Below, piece after piece: positions 45,679-57,645 of a DNA stretch of 64,000 nt. Numbering within the stretch: the first letter of the stretch is position 1; the number at the start of each line of letters is the position of its first letter. A program made the translations under genes and the position numbers. A model generated the notes under the pieces. That model did not search any database and was not told the origin of the DNA. It saw nothing but the letters and a program-made list of their open reading frames with translations. The stretch comes from Psococerastis gibbosa (lineage: Eukaryota > Arthropoda > Insecta > Psocodea > Psocidae), in the NCBI GenBank assembly GCA_963971405.1, contig OZ020486.1, positions 11,183,419 through 11,247,418 of the forward strand, written 5' to 3'.

Positions 45679-45912
45679 AATTGAGGCGTATAGAGACCTA
45701 AGCGTAAAACAGCAGTCAAACTCATTCTGAGATAAACGCACTTAAAGTTTGATGAACTGATTTTCAAATGCATTTTATTCACGAACTGAGAATGCTAGAC
45801 TTATACTGATTGGCCTCTAAAATAGATAAGTGCTTCAGAAAGACCATGGTGCAGTTATTTCAAAATTTTAAAAAATTCCTGTTATACGCTTTGGCTTCTA
45901 TACGCCTCAATT
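45679..45912 (+). mobile_element. Inverted-repeat element (MITE-like, about 234 bp)
   Basis: AATTGAGGCGTATAGAGACC then 'taagcgtaaaacag' at the left pairs with the right 'ctgttatacgctttgg' and 'cttctatacgcctcaatt'. About 34 bases pair with a few mismatches. The exact ends and target duplication are unclear because the flanks are palindromic. Confidence 0.65.
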
Positions 45913-45919
45913 ATATAGG

Positions 45920-47690
45920 TTTAGGTGTATACGTATCTGGCACAATTAACCCAATAAAGATTATATTAACAGAATTATGAAGAGGACAAAATTTTCTCTG
46001 CTAATTCGCCAGAATAGTGAGATGGACGCGGCCATTATTTTTGTAATGGGAAAGTGTGAAGAAAGGAAGATTGTTTGTCGCCCGGGCCTTATCAAAATTA
46101 TAATCGCTAATCCTAATTGGCCGGGTTATGAAACGCATGAGAATACAAATTAGAGATGTAGAGATGTAGATATGGCCTTGGGTGAAAACTGTGCATTTGG
46201 CCAGATGGACTTGTGAAAGTGTCATAATGCTGGATATTACGGCATGCAGTGGACCGCGGGGATCAACACTTACCCTAAATTGTATAATTTGCACAGTAAT
46301 CTGTAATGGATATTATTGAAGTGACAGCTTCAGCATAACGGTAATGTATTATAATTATTTATAGTATTATTGAAATTTCCGCGAGCAAATTTTCGCTTTA
46401 GGTCTACCTGTACAATAGCAGTTCGAAACTGCACGTCCTGAATGACGTAGTGATCTAAAATTCTAACGCGTTGCCCAAGTAATGCAATAAACTTGAGCTT
46501 TAATCCCTCTAAATCTGTAACTTTTTTTCGCATTGCCTTTCTATGTTTCCTGAAACAGGAGCATGGAGCGTCTTATGGCCACCGAACTGCTCTATGCTAG
46601 TAACACCACTTTAAATCTAATTTAAACTATCCCGCAGTTGTGACCCAAGGTGAAAAGCACAGAAAATCTCAGTATAATTTCTGTTCTCCTTTTTGTATGA
46701 GCAGAAGAAACTTTCAATCCTGGTCAAATCATTTTCAATCCAATGAATCTTATGCTGCCAACTACATTTGCTCATTACTTAGCATATAGCTAGGTGCGTA
46801 ATATTCTATTTTATTATCGACGGTTTCAACGAATCTCTTTTGCATTTACTGTAAAATACAGTCTCCTTTCTAAAGATTTTAGTTCAGACAATCCATTCAC
46901 GTATTACAACTAAAACAGATGGCAGCAGTGAAAGTGGCAGCAATAGTGCAAACCTTCACATTACTATCAATTTTTCTAAACACAAAGATTCAAGATTTAT
47001 TACGGTCTTTATAAGGAAAGAACGCTAATTGGATTGGTGATTGTAGTCGGAATCGTACATGCCTGTTCTGTTATTCTGTTATAAGGCAGCCGATTGATGA
47101 TTAAAGCAGACAGTGTACAGTCACGTATGGAAATGGGGGGGGGGGGAGGGGCTCTTTGGAGGTTCAAACCCCTCACCTGACTGTACTTTTTTTACCCTTT
47201 TTTACTTGCACTAGATACAATGGGTGAAAGAGGCAAACCTTTCAGGCCTGTTTGTTTGGTAGGCTTCACGATTGGTCTGACGTTGTGCATAGAAAATCCC
47301 TTTTTTTTGCACGTATTTATTCGAAATATTTGGCCCGGGGTTTCATTAAAAAGTCTGCGTGTGTATGACTTATAGCTGTTTCCTTTAAAAATGCGCTAGA
47401 CCCCACTATTTCGCACTTAAATTACAAAAAAATCCCCAGAGGAAAACTCCGGACTCCCTGTGTTACGCCCTAGGCTTCACTCAAGAGCATTTCCTCCTCA
47501 TGACCTAGGCTAATGGCTAGGAACAGGCAATAAACGTCTGTTTTGCATAATATTATTTATCGTTCGTAAGGTATAAAACACGAACCATGGGTTCCAAAAG
47601 AGAGAGCTGATTACACCATGCAAATTGGAGTAGCCTCCTAGTAATGAATGAGTCAGTACGATATCATGTCACCACCCCCCCCCCCTCTCC
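45920..47690. other. Intergenic sequence without recognised gene
   Basis: Frames at 46001-46294 (-) and 46330-46533 (-) show no domain. A G12 run lies at 47135-47146. Nothing else is identified. Confidence 0.45.
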
Positions 47691-47691
47691 C

Positions 47692-47800
47692 CCAAGTTAC
47701 TAAGTTGTCCCCTAAGTCATTATGTTGTCCCTTAAGCTATTATCTTGTCCACTAAGTGGTTAAATTGTCTCTAAGTTATTTCGTTGCCCCTTTTGTTACC
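47692..47800 (+). repeat. Short minisatellite, about 24-bp period
   Basis: Successive units resemble 'aagttattatgttgtcccct': 'aagttgtcccctaagtcatt', 'atgttgtcccttaagctatt', 'atcttgtccactaagtggtt', 'aaattgtctctaagttattt', 'cgttgcccct'. There are four to five diverged copies next to a C-rich tract. Confidence 0.75.
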
Positions 47801-48269
47801 AACGTTCAATATTTGTACAGTCTCACAAGCTTAAAATTGCTCTCACAGAAGGCCAACCAGAATACGCCAATCCATAGAAGGTCCCCGGTGGTATTTGGAG
47901 TGTGACACCCTTATTGGAGTCTATTCAATAAGTCGTGGTCTTGGAAGAGAATGGATTTACTATTATACGTACTTTTTTTTTTTAATGGTGAAAAGCATTC
48001 AAACAATTTAATGAATGTATCCGATTTACCTCGCCAGTCACGTCTGTAGGTTAGTAGCCGTGTAGAGTTACGACACGTCTCCGATCGCATAGTGTATAGA
48101 GACTCGCACACGTACTAGCACGCTACCACCGAAACCGAAGCGGAAGGGTTAACCCATCTGTTGACGTACCACGGCACTAATGAGTAGTGTTCGTCGGGTT
48201 AATAACGACTTAGGCCTCATATTTGGGCCCATAGAGCGACTCCGACTTTACTGTCCTATGCCAGCCCAT

Positions 48270-48375
48270 AGGACAGTGGACCTCCTGATTATAGTGGATT
48301 CCGAACCACGTGGGAACACAGTGAAGTCACACGATTAGTTCTGAGGTGACCAGGACAAGTCCTACCATTTTTCCC
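48270..48375 (-). repeat. Dispersed repeat R1, copy 3
   Basis: The complement contains 'cgtggttcggaatccactat' and 'aatcaggaggtccact', as in the copies at 14970 and 42106. It lies in a GC-richer stretch (48030-48460) with no ORF I recognise. Confidence 0.65.
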
Positions 48376-48459
48376 CACCGGAACTGTGCACACGACCAAG
48401 TTATCTGCAGCTTTGAACCTGCTCTGGTCCACAGGATTCAACTTGGTATGGCGGCCGGC

Positions 48460-49835
48460 TGGCACTAATGATAAGAGGTTTCTAATTTCTTGGCTTATAC
48501 TCTATGTACGACTACAATACGTAGTGTATATTGCATTGTATTCGTAAATTTCTAAACCCAAACTAATGTAGGTAATTCCTTTTTATTCCTAGTATACTCC
48601 ACTACAACCTTGCTTGATACCTTACACCGTTAGAAACCACACCCTATCCAGGGGTGGCTAAAATGTAACGAACCATGACGGATCCAGTTCTCAACCTATA
48701 GCCAATGTTAAGCGAACTTAAAATACCCTTACTCGGTTCCAATCTGAAAAGATATTGCCACAACCGTTATACATACGGGTCCATTATGGTAAACATCAGT
48801 AACTCTATGCTGATTCAGACGTTAGGGTAGTTTGTAGTTTGTAAACTTATATTTTCGCTCTGACTGACAAAAGAAATTAAGCTACCGGGTTCGTCTTATT
48901 AACAAAGAGTTACATATAAAACTTTAATATCTCGCTGCTTTCATAATTCCATAATCAAATTTCACAAACAAACAGCGATGCATTCGTCTTACATTTCGCG
49001 ACTAATGAGAGAAAACAATATTTTTGGCCACCCCTTGCTTCTAGCGATACATGGTATCAAGCAATGCTTAGGTGGAGCAAAGTACAGTACATCACCTCTG
49101 ACTGTTGTCTACCAATGAGTTATTTGGAAGTGATAGTCAGTACAGTAATTCTACTTCATCTCTTGAAAAAGGAAACCTCCTCCGAACAAACGGGCAGGTA
49201 TTAGGACTGTGTGTAGAAGGTACAGGTACAGAAAGTAATTAAATGGGTGTATGATTATAGAGACAAATCTGTTATTTGCGGTTAATGACCATATCGCTGA
49301 CACTGATTCAAGATTTGCCGTATGTACGATTGGTTTATATTCATTTCCTAACTTGTTCTTGGAACGGTCAATCTTTAGGTACCGTTTTGGAATAGTACGG
49401 AGACTACATTTCATGGGCAAGTATGCCAAATTGAACGGGTTTTTTTATTAGACACTTTGACTCTGAAAAGTTGGAAGCTTTGATGTTTCTTTTTCAAATC
49501 TGTTTTCTTTTTCTTTAACCACACGGTATAAATGCAACTAGGCTAGGCTCAATTATTTCTACCACCGAATAAATATTAGAGTGTGTAATCAAGGCCCATG
49601 CTATTTTTTTTTTTTTAATGCAGTGCACTATGTTAAAATGGTTTTCGGACGGGTCAGCTATTCCCATCTAGTGATAGTGAATGAAGCATTGCCTTTATGC
49701 AATAAAGTAAGTTCATAGACCTGTTCGGTTAGATAGTTGTGTAGCTTTGCTAACCTGTCTAAGAATAGGAATCTTTCTAATAAAAGCATATAAGCAGAGG
49801 ATTTAGAGTAGACTACACTTGACGGGCTTTTGGTC
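48460..49835. other. Intergenic sequence without recognised gene
   Basis: The ORFs at 49151-49451 on both strands overlap and have no features. No RNA or complete transposon is seen. Confidence 0.45.
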
Positions 49836-49838
49836 CAA

Positions 49839-50268
49839 CGACTAAGAGTCCTACACTTCCCACATTTTCTGGCCATGCTTCGGAGGGTATGTAAAGCAGG
49901 CGGTCCCGGGCCTTTCTAGTTGAGTGTATAGCATAGAAATACATTAACTGGAGTGGCGGGAGCCATAATATGCCTTACGAGGCACCCGATAACCATAAGC
50001 CAACTATCAGAGATAAGTACCAACGCAAAAAATATCGAAGTCTTACACATTGCAGCATAGCAGAACGGATACCTGGACCCGGTCAAAAACTCTGTACTTA
50101 GCTTGTACAGGCTACACTTATCACTGGGTTTCCCCGCCAAATTGCATACTTCTCTTGTGCAGGCTACACTAGCAGCCATATTGATAACGGTCTCCAGCCC
50201 CGGGATGGTGTATAGCCCTAACTCCGCTAGGTTGGCTTAGCAATAGAACAAAAGTCCTTATTTATAAG
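49839..50268 (+). mobile_element. tRNA-derived SINE, copy 4, 5'-truncated and interrupted
   Basis: SINE sequence runs from 'gagtcctacac' and 'acattttctggccatgcttc' to 'cctttctagttgagtgtata', then breaks, and resumes at 'tatagccctaactccgctag' and 'gttggcttagcaatagaac'. The 276-base insert is listed separately. The head with the A box is absent. Confidence 0.75.
49932..50207. mobile_element. Insertion inside the SINE (276 bp), unknown type
   Basis: It is bounded by GTGTATAG on both sides (49924-49931 and 50208-50215), an 8-base direct repeat consistent with a target duplication. It begins CATAG and ends GGGATG, so only the outer CAT/ATG and a nearby CTGGAG are inverted. An 87-codon minus-strand frame (49916-50179) spans it without a recognisable domain. 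A short non-autonomous DNA transposon is the likeliest reading, but the weak ends leave doubt. Confidence 0.5.
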
Positions 50269-50271
50269 ACA

Positions 50272-50318
50272 AAGCCCCGAGTAGGCGCAGGTCATGGGTT
50301 CGAATCCCGCATGGTCCA
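50272..50318 (+). pseudogene. tRNA-like 3' half
   Basis: 'gcaggtcatgggttcgaatc' followed by 'ccgcatggtccag' has a perfect B box and a T-stem (GGG with CCC). No matching 5' half is visible. It lies directly after the SINE tail and may be the head of another tRNA-derived element. Confidence 0.35.
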
Positions 50319-50464
50319 GTTTTTTATAATATAATTTTATTCCCCTATATTCTGACGTGGAAAAAGCGCCCACAGTATTAGACGGATATTGCACGAATTT
50401 GATTGAGTTTAGCCTGCGAAATATTGAAGGGGAGGGGGTACTTGCGCATGTGAATACCAAACAA

Positions 50465-51690
50465 GTCGGTACCTACCACTGAATGAGATGGGTTTTACTC
50501 CTAAAACAAATACTTCTTTTTATTAATTTCTAGACTAGCCCGTCTCTAAGCCAAACCGTTAAAAATGCAACTTGCATACGATACCTATCTGCAGAATCTT
50601 CATATTCCAGGTAGGTGTTAAAATAAGTACCTAGTAAACCTGAGGCCATTATTAGTTTCCCACGCGGTGCATTTCCAAGTGAATAATTAGACATAATAGT
50701 GCCCTCTGTAAAGAAGGCAAATTCTATTTCTGGGTCAAACACCGTTTTATTTACCCATCTTCTAGGTCATACAGACTAGTCTTCAAAAATATATTTGATG
50801 ACCTTGTGGCATGGATACCTGGCTATTAAAAGTCCGGTTGCGGCCGGGTTGACCCATGACACTTGCATATAAGGCGTTTTATTCATTTCTTTATTTTGCA
50901 GGCTGATTATTTCAAAAGAAAGTTGCTTCCGTGAAGACTGGCGCCTATAGAGATAAAGGTCTGAACCTCATTCCAAGCTTCCGTTTTATTCATGACTTTT
51001 AATTATATTGAGGAGTTATTTTGGAACTAAGTGGATTAAGAATTAGCATACGTTAATTATCATTATGGATTCAAGACGGTTTGGGGAAGACAATTTTTGT
51101 TACTAAAAATGACAGGCATTGACACTAAAAAAAATGATTATTGAGATGGGGGGAGGGGGGGTAAAGACGCGCACTTTTCATTTCAGACACACCCACCTCA
51201 ATTAAATTTTATTGATCTCTTAGCCTGACTAACCCTACCCTACCACTAGCTAAGACCTTTGCACCTTGGATCAGCACAAAAGAATGTCGAAAATAAATAC
51301 TACCAGTACCAGGGATGGATCCAGCCCATTGGGGGGGGGAGGGGGTAGTTGGGTGTGGTGAAAATAGAAGGAAGTATCGATGAAGTATACGTGTAATAAA
51401 TTACAGCTATCCCCCCCCCCTGTATCCGTTCATGACCAGGGCTGATTATCAAGGCCTTCACCTAAACGTCTGTAATTGCGGGTCTGTGCCCTAATCGTGC
51501 ACTAGCTGTATCCCACGGTAAACCCGCCAGATTAAGCAAAACGTTATCTACCCAGCTAGGTGTCCGCACTAATTCCGCCACTGAATACACAAAAGTCAAT
51601 AATTATAGCTAATTATTGACTTTTGATGCGCCTGTGCTCCCACAGACAGACACCGTCTTATAGTCATAAATAATAATAGTTTAGACTTCT
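50465..51690. other. Intergenic sequence without recognised gene
   Basis: There are only short frames and several G or C homopolymers (near 51145, 51330 and 51410). A small inverted repeat 'agtcaataattatagctaat' with 'tattgactttt' lies near 51595-51625. Confidence 0.45.
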
Positions 51691-51691
51691 A

Positions 51692-51860
51692 GTGAATAAA
51701 TTACTTTTTTAAATTTTACGTTTTATCATTTAAAAAAATAAAACACAACCGGTTTCGGCTCACGCCATCGTCAAGTGTGGCGTGAGAAGAAACTGTTTTT
51801 TTCTTCTTATTTTTTTTTTAAAATGATATAACGTAAAACTTAACAAAGTAATTTATTCAC
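51692..51860 (+). mobile_element. Inverted-repeat element with internal 'accggtttcggc' motif (169 bp)
   Basis: 'gtgaataaattacttttttaa' at the left pairs with 'aacaaagtaatttattcac' at the right, and the pairing continues through 'acgttttatcatt'. The centre is 'aaccggtttcggctcacgcc' and 'atcgtcaagtgtggcgtgag', which also folds. No coding capacity is visible. Confidence 0.7.
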
Positions 51861-51869
51861 CATGAGTGA

Positions 51870-53820
51870 CAACAAGTTTAACAAAATTACTATGGAGACT
51901 ATAATAAATAATAATAAACTTATTAGATGTCAGAGAAAACGCACATAAATAACGTTTAACATTCACGTAGGTATGCACGAAGCCCGTAGCCTGATTTCTA
52001 AATAGGCCTGCAGCACTCATCATTATTAGGAAGCGTACAATAATTGGACTTGCAACCCCCAACTGGACGCGGGTATCAAAAATTTGAAGCTCCGCAAGAG
52101 GATTTGATGACCATTCTATGGATTTATAAATCGTATAGCGGATAGCCAATGAATGGGGTCAAAAGGTTCCTCCTCCCCCCCCCCCCCCAATTTTGACGAC
52201 TTCATATTGAACGATTCGTTTTATTTTATTTTATTTTATTTCATTATAAACATAAACATTTAGCTTACAACATATAAGTATTTAGTTTATAGTATAATTA
52301 AAATAGTATTTGAATACCTATATATAGATAGGTATCCAAAGTTAAGCCGTACACGGGCTAGTGCCCTGCGGTACATAAATTGTCTCAAACTGTAATTGTC
52401 TTATTGTTGGAATTAAAGAATAAAATAACAGTAAAACTAGTCAATATCAGCCGAGACAGCTTAGGTACATAGGTGCTTTTATGCTGCCTGCAGCTTACAT
52501 TGAAAGCCAATAAGCTGACAGCTCCACTCACACAGCCCTCGCATTACCTTTACCACACAGAAGGCATTAACTGGTCTGTATACATTCGTTATTTCCTATA
52601 TAGGTGCATGTAGTATATGTAGCCTATGCAGCATTGTTTCATTTTAAATAAAAAAATAACGGTAAGCAGGTTTGCAGTATATAATTTCTCAATGTATTGT
52701 TTTCGTTCTATTATACAATATAATATACACACACTACACTATGGGGTAGTTGTAAGAGTGGGCCGAAAGGCCCAAAATTCGCCCATTTGGAAAATGAAGA
52801 CAATTTTCATTCTTTCTTCTTTACGTAGGTAACCTGTAGGTTATATAGTATATACTTTACTACAATATTTGTTTTCTAGCAGCCTGTTCCTCAATAATTT
52901 TATACCTTTAAGCATACCTGTGATACCAAGACCTCAGAATTATAGGAGCAACTGCAGCGGAAGAGCAGAATCACAAGGAATAATAATAATAATTTAATAA
53001 TAATAATGATGCGTGTATTTAACCAAAAAAACATTTCAAATTTCGCTAATAACCGGTGCCACAAAGCCAAGAAAGGCGCGTTGGGATCACCGCACAATTT
53101 ACTTTATTATATTAGAATGGAAGAGAACCTGTCGTATCGCTGACTCCACCTTGGGACAAAAGCTTGGAAAAGTAGCATACATGTAATACATACTGTAAGC
53201 TTCCTTCCAAAACCCAAAATTTATTTTGTGATCGAGTTTCTTGTCAGAAGATTGATCAGACTCACCCACTCTATATTTTCCTCAAATATCACTGATATGG
53301 AAACATAACATATGGCGACAGGAAATTCAATTTCAAATTCCTTTTGAAAAGAACTTCACATAATAATTATGAGCTCTCTTGCGGACTCTTGTGCGAACAG
53401 CCGAACAATGAGTCTTCAGGAATTGTGAGCGTTTTTTCGAACTCTGAAATTGTGAACAATTTAAATTCTAAAACCTTTTCCATTTTCAGGATTGAAAATT
53501 ATAGGTGTCGATGAAAGTATAATGGTATTAGAGGCAAGTACGTGCACGGGCTACCTAACAGAAAGAAAGGTGGCGCCACGGGGGACAGGTCAAATCTTTA
53601 GAGAACGGACGGGGTCATTCTCCAGCTGGGGTCGTCCTCCAGGGGTCAAGTGCGCTACAAAGCCTGCCACGCCATTTGGAAAGTCCACTCTGCACCAAGT
53701 AAAAGGTGAAATTTACACCATTTTTATCAGCATGGAAAATTTGCGGGTAGTCCAGCCCACACGTTGTCTCCACATTTCACGGAGTGATCTCTAAAACAGA
53801 ACATAGTCAGGACATGAATA
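51870..53820. other. Intergenic sequence without recognised gene
   Basis: The frames at 51853-52149 (-) and 53492-53794 (+) have no domain. A C14 run lies at 52175-52188, (TTTTA)n near 52220-52240 and (AAT)n near 52980. Part of 52760-52805 resembles 11471-11505. Confidence 0.45.
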
Positions 53821-53825
53821 GGTAG

Positions 53826-54048
53826 AGTCAGGACATGTAGAGTAGTGATACGGACTCTGACTTTCACCCGAAAGGTTGTTGGCTCGAGTCCCACACTGTA
53901 TACATTTTCTGGCTGTGCGTTGGAGGGCATGTAAAGCAGGCGGTCCCGGGTCTTCCTAGTTGAGCGTAACAAAGGGCTCTATAGCCCTAACTCCGCTAGG
54001 TTGGCATAGTACAAAAAATCCTTATTTATTTATTTATTTATTTATTTA
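53826..54048 (+). mobile_element. tRNA-derived SINE, copy 5
   Basis: A full-length member: 'gtcaggacatgtagagtagt', 'gactttcacccgaaaggttg', B box 'ggctcgagtcc', 'aggcggtcccgggtcttcc', 'ctatagccctaactccgcta', and a (TTAT)n tail at 54023-54048. A short duplication of the head ('gtagagtcaggacatg') is seen at 53822-53837. Confidence 0.87.
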
Positions 54049-54059
54049 AATCAGTGACA

Positions 54060-56360
54060 CTTTGTGGCAAATTAATTTAGTGCCAATGTATTTAAACGTA
54101 CGATTTAAGTGCATTATGGACTTTGGCTACTTTGTACATTTCAGCGTAAAATCTAATTACCATTATTAGTGGCAGTACGAAAATGTCACTAAGCAATACC
54201 CTAAGGGAGTTGAAAAGCAGTGAATTTTCAATTTTTTCACTCTAAAACCAATTTCTGTGGTATTCTATAGCTTGGGGGCCGGAGAAACCATTGCCTCCCT
54301 GACAATTTTTGAAACCCTATTTTAATGCATTTGTAGAGTTTAGGAATGATGGCGGGGCAAAACTAATGACGTCATCAGGCAGGATAAGGAAAAATTGATT
54401 TGAGCAGTAGTAAAGTATAGCTGCAGATTTTACAAAGCTTTCAAAAGAATGCTTGTATTCATATTGCTGCAAAGGGGCCCGGGGGTCTCCATGAACCACG
54501 TCTTACAATGCTCGATGCTGGGGGGGGGGGTGCCGTGCCCCCGCCAACGTTACGCCCCTGCAGTGGGCTAAACTGATAATTATTTTCCAACGATGGCTGT
54601 ATATCGACCATACTAAACTTGTAATGAGCAAAAAATAATTATCCCATTAAACCACTATAGTAGGCTAGCTATAAAGGTGTACAGTAGCTAACTGAGCTCT
54701 ATGAACATTGAACAAGTTCATTGATTACTAAAAAGTGCGCTATTCTACGTTACATTGTAGCACAATTGGCCACTTCCAGCCATTCACTGACAGCCCAAGT
54801 ACAGTACTAGTACCAGTTCTTTCCCACAATCAAACCCAGATCTAAGTGCATCCGTTCTTAATGCAAAACCTCCACTCTCATTTATATGCATTTTAATGAC
54901 GAAAAATATAAAAAATCAGTGAAAGGATATAAATACGAGCGCTTTCGCCCAAAGACCTTTATGCAATTACAGGCTAACTGACCGAGGCAGGTATGTACCT
55001 AATGATGCGACCATGTGCGTCGCTAAGAGCGTTAGAAAGGGCGGTGAGCGACCCCAATATCAGGGCAACTCCGGGGGTCATTTATTATCAAAACAAGATG
55101 GAGAAAGTGACTGTTATAGGACCAGTGTGTACATTCTGCGAGGAGGTGCACAACACTGGCTTACACATTAAAAACAACACATCCTTGATCGGGAGTATTT
55201 CTAATACGCAAGGCGAAATGTTGGGCGTAGTTTCCTTTCGAGTCATCTTGTAGCTGGATCCGTTCGCGGGTTAAAGATCATGACCTGAGCCGCAAACAGA
55301 ATCATTGGGACCCGGGCCGACGCGAAATTGGGGCCCCTGCCCGGAACGGGATGATTTATAATTATAAATTTAGGAATCCTATACACTGAGGGGGGGGGGT
55401 GGTATTTGCGGGGGCGACAATGAGGAAATAAATCTTAAGAAGGAATAAAAATCAATTAACGGTAGATAAGCTGTTGAAATGTTAGAAAAAAATATCGTCC
55501 ATACTGACCAGTGGGAGACCTCTAGGCCTACCAATGGAAAATGTTTAGAATATTGGGATTTAGCTCCCAAACTAGTGGTTGTGACTTTAGAGCTCCTGCC
55601 CCTCATGTAGGTTAAGAGAGATAATTTTGATTCTGATGCATTTTTTAATGGGTAGGTACTGACGTCAATGATTTTAGATTCCTAATTTTGCATGCGTTCT
55701 TTCCAAACTGTTCCATAAAGCTACAGCTTGCACGTGTCACCTTTATTATCTTGAATGAAGCAGTACAAGCGAATTAACCCGTGCTTGCCTTACTATTTAT
55801 CAATTAGTATACAGGTACTCAGACAGATAGAAAATATGAGTAGTTTCATGATAAATAATTGTCCTAAGGTTAAATTTTATTTGCCCTGACTTTACCTATC
55901 CCATAGCACTGAATTGATTGAGTATTTCCTAAATTCCGTCCTGTGAAGAGATACACAGCAAAATTTCCATCCTAATAGGTGTAAACGTGGAAAAATTGAG
56001 TTAAAATTTCCAACATCTCTCAAGATTTCAAAGATGTAAACTTAATAAATTATCTCATCAACCATGACCCTGCATAAGACAAAAAGTACAATTCGTTATG
56101 TAAATTTACCCCATAATTGACAGGAGTCCCCCTCCCCTGGCTGATTTATGCTAATACTGTATGTATATAGAGCAGCAATTGGTCTGTAACCTAAGTCTGT
56201 AATGGACGTTAAACCACATCCATTCTGAGGATCAATCATTAACAATCCATTACAGGCTGCTCTGTATGTAATGGCCCCTCATTTCAGACATCATTGGCCG
56301 GTTGATTATGTCTAGCTGGGTATTACATACTATGACCCGCACTAAGGTGGTGATATTCAA
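54060..56360. other. Intergenic sequence without recognised gene
   Basis: The ORFs at 54993-55253 (+) and 55379-55606 (-) have no recognised domain. G runs lie near 54520 and 55390. A GC-richer stretch at 55260-55360 is unexplained. Confidence 0.45.
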
Positions 56361-56367
56361 ATGGAAT

Positions 56368-56890
56368 TTGAGTTGGAAACTGACCTTCACGAGTTGTGAG
56401 TCCGTAGGCGGTGGGTGAGTTGGAAACTGATCATAGCGAGTTGGGAGTCCGTACGTGGTGGACGAGTTGGAAACTGATCTTTGCGAGTTTGGAGTCTGTA
56501 GGTTGTGATTGAGTTGGAAACTGATCATCACGAGTTGGGAGTCCGTCCGTGGTGGACGAGTTGGAAACTGATCTTTGTGAGTTTGGAGTCTGTAGGTTGT
56601 GAATGAGTTGGAAACTGATCTTTGCTAGTTGGGGGTCCGTATGTGGTGGATGAGCTGGATCCTGACCTTTGCGAGTTTGGAGTCTGTAGGTGGTGAATGA
56701 GTTGGAAAGTAATCTTTGGGAGTTGGGAGTCCGTAGGTGGTGGAGGAGTTGGAAACTGATCATCAGCACGAGTTGGGAGTCCGTACGGGATGACGAGTTG
56801 GAAACTGATCTTTGCGAGTTTGGAGTCTGTAGGTTGTGAATGAGTTGGATACTAAAATGTGTTAGTTGGGAGACCGTAGGTGGTGGAGGG
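56368..56890 (+). repeat. 47-bp minisatellite, about 11 units
   Basis: Each unit runs 'gagttggaaactgatctttg' 'cgagttgggagtccgtaggt' 'ggtggac', with unit variants. Two variants (tttggagtctgtaggttgtg and ttgggagtccgtaggtggtg) alternate in places. Since 47 is not a multiple of three, the long minus-strand frames (171 and 93 codons) are stop-poor artefacts. The array ends at a LINE 3' end whose coding sequence contains one unit. Confidence 0.9.
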
Positions 56891-56970
56891 CTGTTCAAAA
56901 CGGAGATGATTGGAGGAGCGTTGTTGAACAGGGCAAAGCCCTTCAAGGCCTGTAGGTAGAGCCAGAAGAA
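56870..56970 (+). pseudogene. Non-LTR retrotransposon 3' end, copy 3
   Basis: The plus-strand peptide AVQNGDDWRSVVEQGKALQG then L and TAG is followed by 'agccagaagaagaag'. It matches 44085-44222. The array of 47-base units lies directly upstream. Confidence 0.75.
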
Positions 56971-56974
56971 GAAG

Positions 56975-57640
56975 ATATTCCTATGAAATTCGGAAGATGC
57001 TGGGAGTATTCGGATATTTTGGATTGTCCTAACTCAAAGGTCTGCAACGTGAAGCTCGCGAGCAAGAAATGTAAAATAAAATCTAATGTGATTTCTAATA
57101 CGATATATTATCAAAAATATTGCATCCCATAATCTACAGGTAGATTTAGATTTTAAAGTTTCTTATTTCTCCTGCATTTACAGTTTCAAGTGACAAATTG
57201 GCTTTTGCATACATGGTCCTCAAATTTGTCCAGGTATTGAATAGTCCATAACTAATTCGTAAACTGCGATAGGCCATGCAATGATGGCAACATAAATTAA
57301 TGTATCGTAGTGAACTTTTAGTTGCAAGATAATGCAGCTAATGCACGAGTATGAAATTTATAAATGAAGATAACACATACAGGGTTCAAATTCCGAAAGG
57401 TATGTCAAGACTACAGAAGAACTCCTGTTTTTGTTTAATAAAATTTGTCTACAATTTTATCAAAACTTTTGTTTTGCTGCTTGGCAATAGGAACATTTTC
57501 TGAATGAAATAAAATACAAAATAAAAACACTGAATTAAAACTAAATAATATCCATTTTTTCAAAATTATTGCTTTCTTGTCGGTAAGCTCATACCAATTA
57601 ATAGTTTGATAACTTTTATCCTGTGAATGGCCTACACACT
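56975..57640. other. Intergenic sequence downstream of Osiris gene B
   Basis: I see no gene or complete repeat. The ORF at 57435-57710 (-) partly overlaps the MITE and has no domain. Confidence 0.45.
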
Positions 57641-57645
57641 GTATA

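Noticed and set aside
49916..50179. 87-codon minus-strand ORF with a receptor-like hydrophobic stretch
   Set aside because: It spans a small insertion inside a SINE and is probably chance. I could not link it to any protein family.
53492..53794. 100-codon plus-strand ORF after an AG acceptor-like site
   Set aside because: It has no domain or convincing donor. The reading frame looks like chance in GC-richer sequence.
56431..56946. 171-codon minus-strand ORF with repeated NSQRSVSNSS-like peptide
   Set aside because: It is created by the 47-base minisatellite, whose unit happens to lack stops. The period is not a multiple of three, so the peptide pattern shifts frame and is not a protein repeat.
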